A stretch of DNA of 64,000 bases from Linnemannia schmuckeri (GCA_029449235.1 JANATG010000003.1:372001-436000), one strand, 5' to 3'. Shown: positions 11,544-22,850, counted from the stretch's first letter. Notes: generated by a model from the sequence alone, not told the origin. Made by a program: numbers and translations.

Positions 11544-13221
11544 GTTTGTTTGTTTGGCTTGTTGTCCATTTGAATTGATGTGCACCCACGGAGATTTTAT
11601 TTCAGAGCCGACAATAAGCATCAAACAACAAACAAGCAGGCAAGCAATCAACTGGTAGAAGAAGGCGAACATCTTGTGCACATCCACAAAGAAGGACAAG
11701 CAGGAAGAACAGACTAAGCGATACATAAGGAGGTGTTACTATAGTGAACGTACTCGGCAACAGGGACGAGTTTCGCATGGAAGTACTCATGGTTATTACT
11801 TATTTGAAACAAGAAGGGCAAGACAAGAGAGAGTGGAGAAACAGGGAGAAAAGAGGGGTTCGGTTGGCCAGCTCCTTTGTGGAGTAAACATGTTCGCTGT
11901 GTGTAGCCTACGTAGTAGCCTGGCCTTGATAGTTTTTTTTTAGTCTGGAGTCTGTGTGGCCATGCTGGAAGAAGGGAATGACAAAAAAGGGTCACGAGAG
12001 CAATTTCGATAAAAAGCGCAATAATAATAAGGGGGTTCAGAGCAAAGGGACAATTATCATTTTGAACAATAATCGTACTGCTGCTCAACAATTGACCAAA
12101 TTTTATTTTATTTTTTATTATTTGCAGAATCGGACGACTCGGATCATGAAGGCGAGACACATGTGAGCAGGATCCTGCGCGAGTATGCCGATAAACAGGA
12201 AGAGGTCGAGATGGCCAAGAAGATTGCTGAACTAGAGATGACACCTTACAACGACTCCAAATCGGCATCTCTTTCAAAGGCGACTGGAGGCAGTTCTACC
12301 AGCAGTAGCAACAGTGGATCTGGAAGTAGAAGCCAGTATCTGCGTGATCGTGACGCTCGTGACGCTGCCCGTCGAGACCCTTCATCGAGTGGAGTAAATG
12401 GAGGTGCGGATCGGGAAGATTACTACGGACGGTCACTTCGTGCACGAGGACTCGGTGGAGATGGAGCAACGTCGCCGTCGGTCTCGTCGATGAACAGTGG
12501 TGTCAGCAACAACAGCTATGGATCTTCATCAAGTGGTGGACATCCACCAGCGAGCGCTAATCGGTACAGAACCACTAGCGATTTGAGTCGAGACGATGCA
12601 TTGAGTCGGTTAGAGGGCAAGAGCCAGGGCGACAAACTGGCTGCGCAGGTCAGCCATCTTGGAAGTACTAGCCCTCGAGGTGCACGCGCCACATCGCCCA
12701 ACCCGAGTTCAAGAAACCGAGATTACCAAGATAACAGCAGCGGATATCACCAGCAAGGGTATGGTGGCCAGCTCTCACCGTCTGCAGGAAGTGGAAACCA
12801 GTACTCGTCCTCGACTCCCTCACAACGTTCCATCTCTCCAGCCTCTAACCGGAGATACGACTCGCCTTCTCCAAGTGGCCCACCATCACAACAGGGCAGA
12901 TATGCAGCTGCACCACCACCACAACCTTCTTCGCCTTCTTACCCTAATAACAACAATAGCTATGGATCTTCTTCAGGCCGTGGCGGCGATCCATACAGCA
13001 GTCGTGGTCAGCCACCACCACAGCAGTCTCGCCCTGGCCCTGGACAGGGAGGTCGTCCGGAATATGATCGCCGCCCCACTTACCCACCCAATGGAAGCGG
13101 CGGACCTCCTGCACAACAAGGAAACAACCTTGGCGCGTACGGACAACGACAGCAGTATCAGCAGTACCAACAGCAACAACGTCAGCAGCAGTACTCTTCC
13201 AACCAAGCCAATTACTTTTAG
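10634..13221 (+). CDS. Disordered protein with putative zinc knuckle and Mso1-like Sec1-binding segment
   Basis: Three exons, 10634-11084, 11344-11484 and 12128-13221 (phases 1 and 1), encode about 561 residues. Residues about 15-31 hold a short Cys/His element, CRDCGNDVGLYPGKHKC (CxxC...HxC), that could bind one zinc. Residues about 173-225 read SLWNRLKAAKEVVTATITGE, then an acidic SDDSDHEGETHVSRILREY. This layout (LW-x-R amphipathic helix, Ser/Asp-rich link, short helix with a THV/LxxY ending) resembles the Sec1-binding, membrane-contacting region of yeast Mso1, which helps exocytic vesicle fusion. The resemblance is by eye and was not tested by alignment. Between them is a charged helix rich in E, R and Q (about 120-148). 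The remaining 330 residues are Ser/Gly/Pro/Gln-rich and probably disordered. A T45 tract lies in intron 2, which is long (643 bp). The start codon has a C/T-rich leader and is the first ATG of the frame. Confidence 0.7.
11498..11542 (+). repeat. T45 homopolymer in intron 2 of the Mso1-like gene
   Basis: An unbroken T run starts 13 bases after the 5' splice site at 11485. It is the second longest homopolymer in the window. Confidence 0.9.
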
Positions 13222-13556
13222 ACACCTCTTTAAACCAAAAGGGCGGGCCCAACTTGACATAACGTAATAAAAACGGTGCCTCTTTTCGATCTGAGATGAG
13301 TTGACATGGAAGTGGTCTGTTGAAGTATGTGAGACGCGTTGAAAATAGGACTCGGATTGCGATGCGAAAAATGCACTGAAGATTTTCGTTTTACGGTTCA
13401 GTTTGTCAATGGTAACGAATCCCTGATTTATTAGATAGGCTCTGCCTTTCGTCTGAGCGGATATAGAGAACATGAATGAGTGAAAGAAGTTGTGAAGGAA
13501 TGCAAAAAAAATAAAAAAAATAAAAAAAATAACACCAACACTCTATCTACACACTT

Positions 13557-15576
13557 CTAATACTTTGGACAGTTCTTGATGATGTTGAGGATGGGCGTGG
13601 TGATACCCAGGATCTCCTTGATGGGAGCTGACAACAGTGAGCCGGCAATACCAGTTGTCTGATCTGTGATAAACTCCAGGAAATCTGTCAGACCATCGGC
13701 AAACTTGTCGATCGTCGCTGCAATGCAATGAATGCAATAGCAGCAACTATGTTGAAAGAAATTTAAAAAAAAGCTAATGTTAGCAAAGGGTGTGTGAAGA
13801 ATAGAGGGTACGAAGAAAGAGTAATAAAGATGTTGCTAGAATGTGTCATTTCACTTATGAAGGAACTTGTACAAGAGGTATGCTCTTATGATAGGGATAG
13901 CAATCCTGATCGCATATCCACTCAAGGGATCAATTCAGCGCAATCAGGCTTGGCGCCTGTAGAGCAGCTGAAGCCTTGGTGAGCTTGTCTACGACGTCAT
14001 AGATAGCCTGGAAGGCTGGGTCCGTGATCTCAAAGGTCAAGCCCAAGGATTTCTGAGTACCCTTGATAACATCAACAATCTGGGAAAGAGTTGCTGCAAG
14101 GGTTACGGCGATCGCTCCGGCACTATCAACACCGTTATCAAAGTAGGCTGTGAGGTTGGTATTCGATGGTGGTCTTGAGAAGCTTTAAGGTCTCGGGACA
14201 AGAGGCAGACCTTCGACTGTGACGAGGAGGTCACGGATCGTATTCTTGATGGGCTCAATCAGAGGGATACAGTCGGATTTAGTCGTGGTCGTTACTACTG
14301 CCAAGGCCGTGGTGGTGGCAGTCATAGTGGTCGCAACTCCATCTGGGGTTGTGGTTGCAGCCGTGATGGTAGTCGTGCCCTCAGTTGTATCAGCCTTACC
14401 ATCCGTCTTACAATCGGTAGTGGCTGTACTTATGGATGTAGCTGCAGCCGTTGTCGTGATGGTAATTGTTTCGTCGGTCGTATCGTCGGTGGTGGTTTCA
14501 GTAGTGGTTGTAGTTACATCGGTAGTCGCACCTGAAGTTGTAGTTGTAGTTGCATCTGCAGTTGCACTGGTAGTCGTGGTTCTAAGAGCAAATGTGGTGG
14601 TGGTGGTCTTAAGTCCGTCCGTAGTTTTAGTGATGGGTAAAATGATACATTCGCCGTTGCGGCATCCACCAACATAAGCTGTCGTAAACTTGGGCTTGCC
14701 ACCAATCTTATCGCAGGTGTAGACGGCATTAGCCGCAAAGTTGTATCTAAAGATGTGACTTCCACAAAACGTGCCAATGCTCACGCAGCGGTTGACCCAA
14801 GGGCGTTCGGGCTTCTCGTGGTGATTGCGGTGGTGATGATGGTGTTGGTGGTGTTGGTGGTGTTCTCCCCTGTGATGATGGTGGCCATGATCATGATGCC
14901 GTGGTGCTTACAGTGCTTGTGATGCTTTTTGCCCAACAGCAGTTCTTCGTCGTCCGACTTTTCGTCATAAGTTGGTACCCTGCACCTCGTCATCTTTCTC
15001 CTCAAGATCAGGGAGATACCATCAGTGTCAGGCTCCTCAACACTATCAGACGACGCGTCGCCAGTGACAGCAGCGTCCTGCTTCGAAGGCTTTTTAGAGC
15101 AGGGCCTGTCCATGTCAACGTGCACCGTTGAGGTGACGTTGGTGCAATGCTTAGCAGAGCAGGGCTTGGACTTGTGGTGTGTATTACTACTGGCATTCAG
15201 GTCGGCGCCGAACACAATTACGGGCCTGTCGGTGACGTAAATCGTATTGATGATGACTTATCGTATACCAGGTTGACCACCTCGCCTAGGTTCAAGCACG
15301 AGAGGATTATATGGACGAGATAACAGAGTCAGTAAACTGTAGCGGAGGATAATATGAAAGAAGATATGCTTGATCGTAAGGAGAGCTCCACTTACAATTC
15401 ATGATCTTGTTATGGTTCTTGGCATTAAAGTCGACGTCGGATGTTCATTCTGGCTTTATTTGAAAAGGCTGTTGCTGAGCCTCTTGAGGTTCAGCAGCGA
15501 CCTGGGCGTCACGGACGACGCCAATACAAATGGCGATGGCAGACACTGTCGCCACGGTGAGGTTTGAATGCCTCGT
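13557..15576 (-). pseudogene. Decayed gene for a secreted His/Cys/Thr-rich protein
   Basis: Pieces of one protein can be followed in order but not in one frame. A signal-peptide-like segment (RHSNLTVATVSAIAICIGVV) begins at 15573 right after ACG at 15576-15574, where ATG would be expected. It is followed by a QPQ-type linker, an in-frame TGA near 15445, and a DFNAKNHNK segment ending at a good 5' splice site (15398). After the intron come VTDRPVIVFGADLNA and a Cys/Lys/Asp-rich segment, a His-rich run in a shifted frame (HHHHRGEHHQHHQHHHHH), a Cys-rich module (CVSIGTFCGSHIF...YTCDKIGG...GGCRNGEC), and a long Thr-rich linker. A frame change near 14185 leads to a helical segment (QIVDVIKGTQKSLGLTFEI, KFADGLTDFLEFITDQT) that stops at 13557. 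The start loss, nonsense codon and at least three frame changes argue for a pseudogene. Assembly indels could explain the frame changes but not the start loss or TGA. The family is not identified; a cell-wall or metal-binding role would be a guess. Confidence 0.65.
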
Positions 15577-18077
15577 AGTCGGAGAGAGTGGATGTGTCTA
15601 TGGAAAGTTGTCGGGGTCTCGTTCAAGTTGTCAACTCAAAAGAGTGTCCGAGTAATAGGGTATGGGAGTAATGAAAGATGAAGTGCTGCTGAGACTTGCC
15701 CTCTGAGATAAGGAAAGACAGCGAGAAATAACTAGGAAAGAGAACGCGCTTTATGTAGTGAGAGTTCTCGAGGGAGCTGATTCCTATTCTCGCGCTTTTG
15801 CTTCAGGGATGTGGTTCATATTCCCGCCTTATCTCCAAACTACAAACCGCGAAGAATTCAACTATGTCCTTTCGTAACAAACGAAAGATTCTTTTGCAAC
15901 AAACAAAAAGTTCTCACGTAACAAACAAGAAGAAGCGCGAGACAATAAAAGTGAGAATGGGTTTAAGACAAATGCGAATGGTGTCCTCCCTTCTTTCTTA
16001 CAATTGGCCTTATGTAAGGGACGAAAGGAAACTTAATCAAGCCTTGCTCTGCTTGGCGACTATTATTATACACATGCGTGGATGGCACTCCAAAAGGTGT
16101 CTTATGTTCCGAATTGGAGTATTCACCTTCATTTATGGTGTTTGTTCTTTAGCAGTAGCAAACTCGCGTGAAACCATAGAATCGACAGCCTCTTGTCCTG
16201 ATTTGGGCACCTTTGGTAGGTTTTCCCCGAATTTTTTTCACACCCTACATTGACCATAGATTGTCCCTTACAAGAAAGCTGGAATATCAATTGCGAGACC
16301 CAATTCTCGCTTGGCTTGACCGTCAGGGCCAGTCAGCCCTTTAAGAGATATCCTTCTATAAAGGATTGAATGGAGTAAAGAAGGCAGGCATTCCCATCGC
16401 TCACCAGTCAAAAGAGAAACCGGCATGGTGGATGCGAATGGTAGCTGCAAGCCTGGCAGTGATTCCGCTTTTTTGTTTCTTTTTCTTACTATTCTCACCA
16501 CCCTGTCCCCTTCTCCTTGAAATTTGCGCATTAAAGTTGAGTCTATTTCACTCTCTGCTTCACACCTATTCTTCCTCCCTGCCTCTTTTACACCTCTCTC
16601 TTTCACACACCAATTAACCAAATACCTTTCACTCCACTGCTCTCATATGTTCACCTACCTCTCGCCCTCGTTCACTTTCTCGAATCATACGGCATAGCGA
16701 AAGAGTACTCCTTAATGAAGAGGCTGGTGGAAGAAACGCCTATCTTTGTGGGTCAATCATAAAGCATCTTTGGTCAGTAGTGCTTTTGACCGTAGATAGT
16801 CGCCATCTCCTCATTTTATATAGTATCTCACCCTTTCGTCGATCATTGTTTTGTGGCCATACATTCCGACCCTTGTTGATTCCCTTTTCATCCCACTCTT
16901 ACTCCATGTTTTTTCCCCCTTTCGTCTCTCGGCATTCTTCGCTCAACCCCTTCGCGTTTGACTCCATTAGATCTTTGATTCTTCACCTTTTATTTCCATT
17001 TGCCTATGCTCTTGTCACTTACCTATTTCTCTTATACCCAATTACATTCCCGCGCTTTTCTTCTGTTTGTTAGTTATCCATGGATCATGGTTGTTTGCTA
17101 TCCATATCACGGCTTGCCTCCCTCGCTTATCTATTCTTTTACTAACTCAACCGGCTTTCCCGCGCTTTCCCCCTGGTACCTGTTTGTTATTTTAGTCTCA
17201 TCCATAGACTCGCCTTCATCTCATCGTCGCTTCCTATCTTGCTCTTTTTTTTTTTGTTATTGTTATTTACTCCTTTCTATTTTTGCGGTTATTTCACGCA
17301 TAACTAACAGAAGGACAGCCCTTTGACTGAATCTCCGAAGCGAATGGCTGTCCTAGATTTGTGTATGATCACTGCATGTCTGTGGTCGGTTGTAAACGAA
17401 CAGGTGTGTGTTCATGTGCGCGATGTATTTTTTGACCAAATCACGATCTGCCCTGACAATGATCAGATAAGGTTCTCAACGCGTGGTACTTTGCTAGTGA
17501 TATTTCAAAATAAAAGAAGTCGAAGAAGATGAGGAAGGTGAGGAGGAAAGAATGGAGGACGAGTAAGAGTAATATCAGCGTTTATATATTTCTTTCTATA
17601 CCATTTTTTTTCTTTACTTGACAATATTCTGAATGCCAACAAGAGTTGATTGTCCAAGGACGATAGGCGATGGAATATCGCGCCGCGAACAGATTGTTCA
17701 TGTCTTTTTTTTATTCAGCAATTTTGCTGGTACTGTATGTGAAAGTGATGACTCGCGCAAAGTATCGGTGATCAACAAGCTGGGATGATGAAATTGGTGG
17801 CAAACAACGAGGCTGTATGTAAGTCAAGACTTGGCGAGGGAGAGGATTTTGCGGAGGCAGGCCTCAATACACATATCTTGAGTATTTTTTTGTTCTGTTT
17901 TCGTTGGTCATGCTTTTTAATATATATTTTTTTCTTTTCAAAAAGTACTAGCTAGCAAGGAGAGGGGAGCCGAGTGGAAAGATGGGAATGTATATACAAT
18001 TGAGATGATGAAGACTAAATACAAAATGAGGGGAAAAATAAATAAGTGAAAAGCATGAACCAGCGCAGAGGTGTTTC
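15577..18077. other. Intergenic region, 2.5 kb
   Basis: No supported gene. It contains an imperfect tandem repeat (15873-15937), an inverted repeat TGTAAGGGAC/GTCCCTTACA at 16013-16022 and 16263-16272, a perfect hairpin arm pair AGGACAGCC/GGCTGTCCT around 17312-17355, and C/T-rich sequence from about 16490 to 17290. The last part (about 17580-18077) is A/T-rich and probably includes the 3' UTR of the RING gene. Confidence 0.5.
15873..15937. repeat. Imperfect tandem repeat around a TAACAAACRAA core
   Basis: Three copies of an AACAAAC-containing unit of about 20-24 bases follow each other (CGTAACAAACGAAAGATTCT, then CAACAAACAAAAAGTTCT, then CGTAACAAACAAGAAG). Function unknown; it may be chance low complexity. 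Confidence 0.4.
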
Positions 18078-20519
18078 TTAAGGAGAGCCAGGCCAGAGGT
18101 CGCGCTTGCAGATAGGACACAACGACGCAACATTCAACAACCAGGGATCAATACATGCCAGATGGTACTGGTGGTAACAGGGCAACGTCCGCACCTGATC
18201 ACCGACTTCGTACTCGCCCAGACAGATTGCGCACATTGTCTGGGCATTTGCGTTCGCAAATGGGAGCTCCTTCTTGTCTTTCTCGTCTCCGTGGTGGTGG
18301 CTGCTGTTGATTCCACAGCAACCTCCCTGGTGCTTTTGAGGCGATGAGAGAGCCAAGGAGATCGAAGTCGAGACGGAGGTGGATCTGATAGTGGTGGTAG
18401 ACCCGTCTGCAGCGTGTTCAACAGTCTCGTTGGCAGAGGAACGACTCAACGAGATCCGACGATAAGATCCTCGACGGGTGGAGGTCATGATCGCAGCAGC
18501 GAGACGCTCCATGTCCATCGAGGCCTGGTCTGGGACAACACCGTCGTCCTCGTCAGCATCAGTCTCGCCCTCGTCCGCAGCAGTACGATCATAGCCCATT
18601 GATGAAGAGTAAGCCGTGATATCTTCCATTTCCTCGCCGTCAAAGTAAGAGTCCCACTCGGCAGTAGGACCTCGTCGATGGTGGTGATCAGAGCTGCCGG
18701 TAGGCGTGGTGCGAGGGAAGAGATGACTGCTGGTCCGGGTCATTCTCATCCGTTCACGCTCCCGACGAGAATTCTCCCTGGTCGCCAAATCCTGCAACCC
18801 TTCCTCCATCTCAGAGACATCCTCCGCATAGGCCAACTTATTCTTGCTGCTGTCTCCATTGTGACAAGATCGGGGCTTGGAGTGGAAGTCATCATCGCCC
18901 TTGCTCGTCATCATGGTCGAGGTCGAGGTGTGCAAGACAGTCTGGACTCCAAAGGATTCAAGAATCCCAAGAGGAATGACCTTCTTGTATCCGTGCTCCC
19001 TCAACTGCTGCTGATGTTGCAATGCTGCCGTCGCTTGCATATTCAGCCCAAATCGACCCTCCACTCCGCCTCGTCGACGGGTCTGGAACACGCGGACCTT
19101 GAGTGCGACCACAAACAGGAGTGCTCCAAACATGCCCACACCAACTCCACAGATCGTGCTCATCAATACCATCGCCAGCTTGCCTGTCATACTGTCGTCC
19201 TTGACCAGAATCGCCATCTCTTGGACCAACTTGGAGGGCGAGAAAGCATAAATCCGTTGAATCAATCGACCGACAATGCTGATAGATGGGTTGGATCCAG
19301 AGGGAACAGTAGTAGTCCGACGACTGACACCCCTCATTGAAATCCGCTCGGCAGTCGCCTGTCTCATCGAAAGAGCCGCTGCTGCAATTCCTGCGGGTCC
19401 TCCAGGTCCAGATCGACTACCAACAACAGTGGCAGTCGCGGTGCTGATTCCTCGTGCTCCTGCTTCGCCAAGTTGACTTTTTGGGACTGGGCTGTTGCTC
19501 ACCTGTGCCAACGACGACGACGATGCACTGCGCAGACCTCTACCTCCACCACCTCGCTGCCGTTGTTGCTGCTCGAGAACGCCGTTAACACATCCGGTGG
19601 TCGGAATCAAGTCCGGCTTGATCCCCGAGGCCGACAGGGGTGTGAATCGTGTTGAGACCATACCCATATCCTCCTTTTCAACCCATTTTGCCGCTACCGC
19701 TGAAGAAGACGAAGAGCTCGCCGCCGAAAATGATTCCGCTTTGGGGGTTGGGGTGACAATGGCGACAAGTCCGCCCGCAGCCTTGCTCACAGATCCGTTG
19801 TCCAGACCCAATCGGACCAAAACTCCTTTCGCCAGGAGTGTCCCAGACTTTAGGGCATTCGAGATAGAATATAAAAACAGCTCCTTGGCTCGTTGTTGTT
19901 GGCGTGCGTCAGTTGCAGTGGTGGTTGTTCCGGTCGAGTTCGAATCGCTTGCTCCCGAACTGCTATGCATCCGGGTAGAAGAAGAAGAAGATGCAGCTGT
20001 GACGACCACAAAGCCCGAGCTGTCGCTCAGATCCATCCTCTTCTTCTCGCGGTTCATGCTACTGCTGTCGTTGCTGCTGACGTCCTCTCTTTCATTCTTA
20101 TTGTCCTCGAAAACTTCCTCCACCTGAATGTTGTCGGCAAGAGTGACGGTTGCAGGAATGTCGAATCCTGTATCGCCCAACACTTGAAGGGTAATCAAAA
20201 GATCCTTGGCAGTCAGAGCGTCCAAAGTCAGGGTGGGCACAACGGAAGCAGAAGGGGTGTCAACGCCGGAATCGCCAAAAGCATTTGTTGCCGTCAAGAG
20301 GGAAGAGCAATGGACGACCTCGGCCTTGCGCGATGATGATGTTGTTGTTGAAGGATAAAGAATGACAGCTTTTGCGCCGAGCTGAGTTGCTAAGCGGAGA
20401 TGATGTTTTGTTTGCAGAGTGCACTCGACCAAGGCCAGCCAGGGGATGTCCAGCGGTGACGAGGGAGAAAAGGAAGATGAACGTAGAGGCCATGAGTGAG
20501 GGAACTTGTGAATGGAGCC
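18078..20519 (-). CDS. PA-domain, single-TM, RING-H2 E3 ubiquitin ligase (RNF13/RNF167-like); 5' end unresolved
   Basis: A single open frame of about 813 codons reads down from a likely splice acceptor (TATTAG before 20519) to the stop at 18078. The N-terminal part is a protease-associated domain: PWLALVECTLQ, then LATQLGAKAVILYPS. After a long Ser/Thr-rich luminal-type stretch comes one membrane segment (MVLMSTICGVGVGMFGALLF) followed by VRVFQTRRRG, a stop-transfer-like basic end. The C-terminus is a RING-H2 with all eight ligands: CAIC, CYHQYH, C, CPIC, within the last 51 residues. Family members sit in endosomal or vacuolar membranes and add ubiquitin to membrane cargo. There is no ATG in frame before the PA domain, so an upstream exon is needed. 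One phase-compatible candidate starts at an ATG near 20709 and ends before GTAAAC near 20655, but it lacks a signal peptide. A signal-peptide-like MASTFIFLFSLVTAG lies at about 20494-20450 in another frame. Confidence 0.85.
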   Translation of the reverse strand, partial: GSIHKFPHSWPLRSSSFSPSSPLDIPWLALVECTLQTKHHLRLATQLGAKAVILYPSTTTSSSRKAEVVHCSSLLTATNAFGDSGVDTPSASVVPTLTLDALTAKDLLITLQVLGDTGFDIPATVTLADNIQVEEVFEDNKNEREDVSSNDSSSMNREKKRMDLSDSSGFVVVTAASSSSSTRMHSSSGASDSNSTGTTTTATDARQQQRAKELFLYSISNALKSGTLLAKGVLVRLGLDNGSVSKAAGGLVAIVTPTPKAESFSAASSSSSSAVAAKWVEKEDMGMVSTRFTPLSASGIKPDLIPTTGCVNGVLEQQQRQRGGGGRGLRSASSSSLAQVSNSPVPKSQLGEAGARGISTATATVVGSRSGPGGPAGIAAAALSMRQATAERISMRGVSRRTTTVPSGSNPSISIVGRLIQRIYAFSPSKLVQEMAILVKDDSMTGKLAMVLMSTICGVGVGMFGALLFVVALKVRVFQTRRRGGVEGRFGLNMQATAALQHQQQLREHGYKKVIPLGILESFGVQTVLHTSTSTMMTSKGDDDFHSKPRSCHNGDSSKNKLAYAEDVSEMEEGLQDLATRENSRRERERMRMTRTSSHLFPRTTPTGSSDHHHRRGPTAEWDSYFDGEEMEDITAYSSSMGYDRTAADEGETDADEDDGVVPDQASMDMERLAAAIMTSTRRGSYRRISLSRSSANETVEHAADGSTTTIRSTSVSTSISLALSSPQKHQGGCCGINSSHHHGDEKDKKELPFANANAQTMCAICLGEYEVGDQVRTLPCYHQYHLACIDPWLLNVASLCPICKRDLWPGSP

Positions 20520-21226
20520 CTAATAGATTTCGGATATTGATGATTATCCATATTTGCGCAAGAAAGTTGGACAGACAGAGACAGAGGGAGATAGTGGGTG
20601 AGTGAATAAGCAAAGCAAAACAAATAAGGCACAACAACATGGTGGTTTGTTTACATCTCCGCGGCAAGCAGCTTTCTCCGCCCCTTCCCTCTTCTCTGGT
20701 ATGGTCATACTCTATCCTGTTCTCGCTTTTTTTTTTTTTTTTTTTTTTTTTTTATTTTATTTATCATCAATTGAAAAAATAAAAAAAAAAGCGCAGTTCA
20801 GGAACAGAGAGAGTAGAAAGAGGCGGCGGAAAAAAAAAGAGCAGCAAAATATAACATAAAAAAAAATGCTCTCGTTTGGTATCGATGACACCATTGAATA
20901 GACGAACGGACAAAAGGAGACGAAGGAAGGAGGGGAGACAAGTAAAATAACAAGGGTAAACCATGCGCCTATTTCGCATTTGTCTCTTGAACCGTGTCCA
21001 CCCTTGTGTCACACTACTCCACTCTGCCTTGCCTTGGTTCCTTTGTCCCCCTCAGCCAGTGTCAGATGGCTCAACCGTTGCCGGATCCGATCATTCAACA
21101 AACAGACACACAAAAAGAAAAGAACTGACGAGCATATGAATAAGCAAAAAATGAAAGGAGCATTGTAAAAAAGTGCAAAGCAATACTAACAAACAACAAA
21201 CAAAGAGACATACTCTCGGTTCCGTC
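20520..21226. other. 5' region of the RING gene
   Basis: Probably holds the first exon, intron and promoter of the PA-RING gene on the minus strand. A T27 run lies at 20727-20753 and A/G-rich sequence at 20760-20950. No other gene seen. Confidence 0.45.
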
Positions 21227-22850
21227 TCATACTTCCCCCAAGAACGTTGCCCTCAATTGCTCAGTGCTACATGACCTACGCTTTTGCTGTTTGAGTGCAA
21301 ATGGTCCACAAATCCCGTTTTTTTTCGTTTTCTCGGAACAAATCAACCACGACCAGGTAACCCGAACCACCTCGACAACTCCACACCAACTGCCATGCAT
21401 CTCAATGACGACAAGAAAAAAGAAGGAAAGAAAAAAGTTTTGAGCAAAAAGGGGAGAAAAAAGGAGCAGGGAGGAGGAGAGGGGAGAGAGGGAGGGAAGG
21501 AGAAATACAATTGGGGAACAAGCGACGCACAAGCGCACACTCACGCTAAAGCACTCCTAACGAACGACCAAGTGGTGATGGTGGTGTATGTCCAAGTAAA
21601 ATAAATTACTTACGGAGAGAGGGAAGAGATCGTTGTTGATGGTCGACTTGTTCCATCCTGTAGGGTAGACATAGCCATGCCAGAGTCCAGACTCTTCTTC
21701 CTCAGTCTCGGTAATCCGATTGCTATCGTTGTCGGACAATGGTGAATCATCCGCATGGTCATGGCGTTCCTGCTGCTCCTCCTCCTGCTGCTGCGTCTGC
21801 TGGTGGTAACGAGTATGACGATCGTTCTGGGGAACGGGGGTGTTGGTGTCCTGAAACGTATTCCTGTTCCAGAAGACGTCCAAAATTTGCGACCACTGAC
21901 GTTGAGGCTGTTGGCTGCTCTGGTCTGTGGGGGATTGGTGGCGAATCAAACGAAGGATCTGACTTTTCGACACACGGACGTAAGGGATTTGCTCTTTCTT
22001 GTCGTTTTTGCTGTTGCTGTTGGCGATGTAGATGGTCTGCTTCTTGATGATATTTCTGTCCGAGATCTTTTGTCGATCTGGTCGGTGGGCTTGGTTGTTA
22101 TCTTGGGCTGAAGCATAAGGAGTAGTGGTTCTTGTCGTCGAGGAGGAAGTGGAGAAAGGATGTACCATTTCCTGTTTTTGAGGAGAGGGAGGGAGGAGGA
22201 CCGTGCTGATATGCGATCGTTTGACCGATCCCTGAGCGCGAGCGGTATGACGACTGATACGACAAAGAGGATGTGCGGAGCACTTTTCCGGAGACGAGGC
22301 CTGTGAGGAGGATAATGGAGTGGGCGAGAGCAAGGTGGGCGAGACCGAGGCCGAGAAGGGGTGCAGGGTCGAATCGAGATAGACTGTGAGAGAGTAGGCC
22401 GAGGAGGGCGAGATCCTGTATGGGTGATGTCCGCAATCCTTGAGATGCTTGTTCTGCGAGTGAGTATGAGAAGGGGTAGAAATGTGGCCGAGGGCGAGGA
22501 CGTGAGCTGGAGGGAAAATGACAGTGAGGATGAGTGCCCAGCAGGAGACGGTTGAGCACACGTCTGTGAAGGGCATGTGTGAGGGCACAGGGAGCATGGT
22601 TCAATGTGTTGTTGCACCAGAGTAACGCGAGAAGAAGACGAAATAAAAAGGTGGAGGGATGATGAAGAGGAGTGGAGAGGCGGTAAAAGAAGGATGGTAG
22701 GATATGTACAAAGAGAAAAGACGAAAGGGATATGATTAAGTGAATAATATAAAGAAGAAGAAGAAGAAGAGGGAGAGAGATAGGTAAGAAAGGGTACGCA
22801 TTTGAAGGCAAATGGGATAAGGGAGTGACTGCCTTCCTGCAGAGTACCAT
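21227..22850 (-). CDS. Unrecognised protein with hydrophobic N-terminal half
   Basis: Three exons can be chained with consistent phases: 22850-22166, 22107-21614 and 21400-21227, about 450 residues. The first exon encodes several hydrophobic stretches (PISLPLLLLLLYIIHLIISL, FLFRLLLALLW, and LGLAHLALAHSIILLTGLV), suggesting three or more membrane segments. The middle exon is hydrophilic: basic and Asn/Lys-rich (SDRNIIKKQTIYIANSNS), Gln-rich, then acidic, ending ESGLWHGYVYPTGWNKS. The last exon is basic and Cys-containing and follows a very long pyrimidine tract. The proposed first intron is only 58 nt. I do not recognise the family. The first exon overlaps a C/T-rich leader in sense orientation, so part of the poly-Leu stretch may be leader rather than protein. 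The last exon is the least certain. Confidence 0.4.

Noticed and set aside
13557..15576. Reading the secreted-protein locus as an intact multi-exon gene
   Set aside because: No ATG precedes the signal-like segment, an in-frame TGA follows, and later frame changes have no GT-AG pairs at the break points.
16013..16272. Ten-base inverted repeat TGTAAGGGAC, considered as a small transposon
   Set aside because: The match does not extend, and no target-site duplication or second copy is seen in the window.
17312..17355. Nine-base perfect inverted repeat (AGGACAGCC/GGCTGTCCT)
   Set aside because: A single short hairpin without T tract or gene context; function cannot be supported.
19495..20127. 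210-codon open frame antisense to the RING ligase
   Set aside because: Shadow of the real frame; no promoter, leader or motif support.
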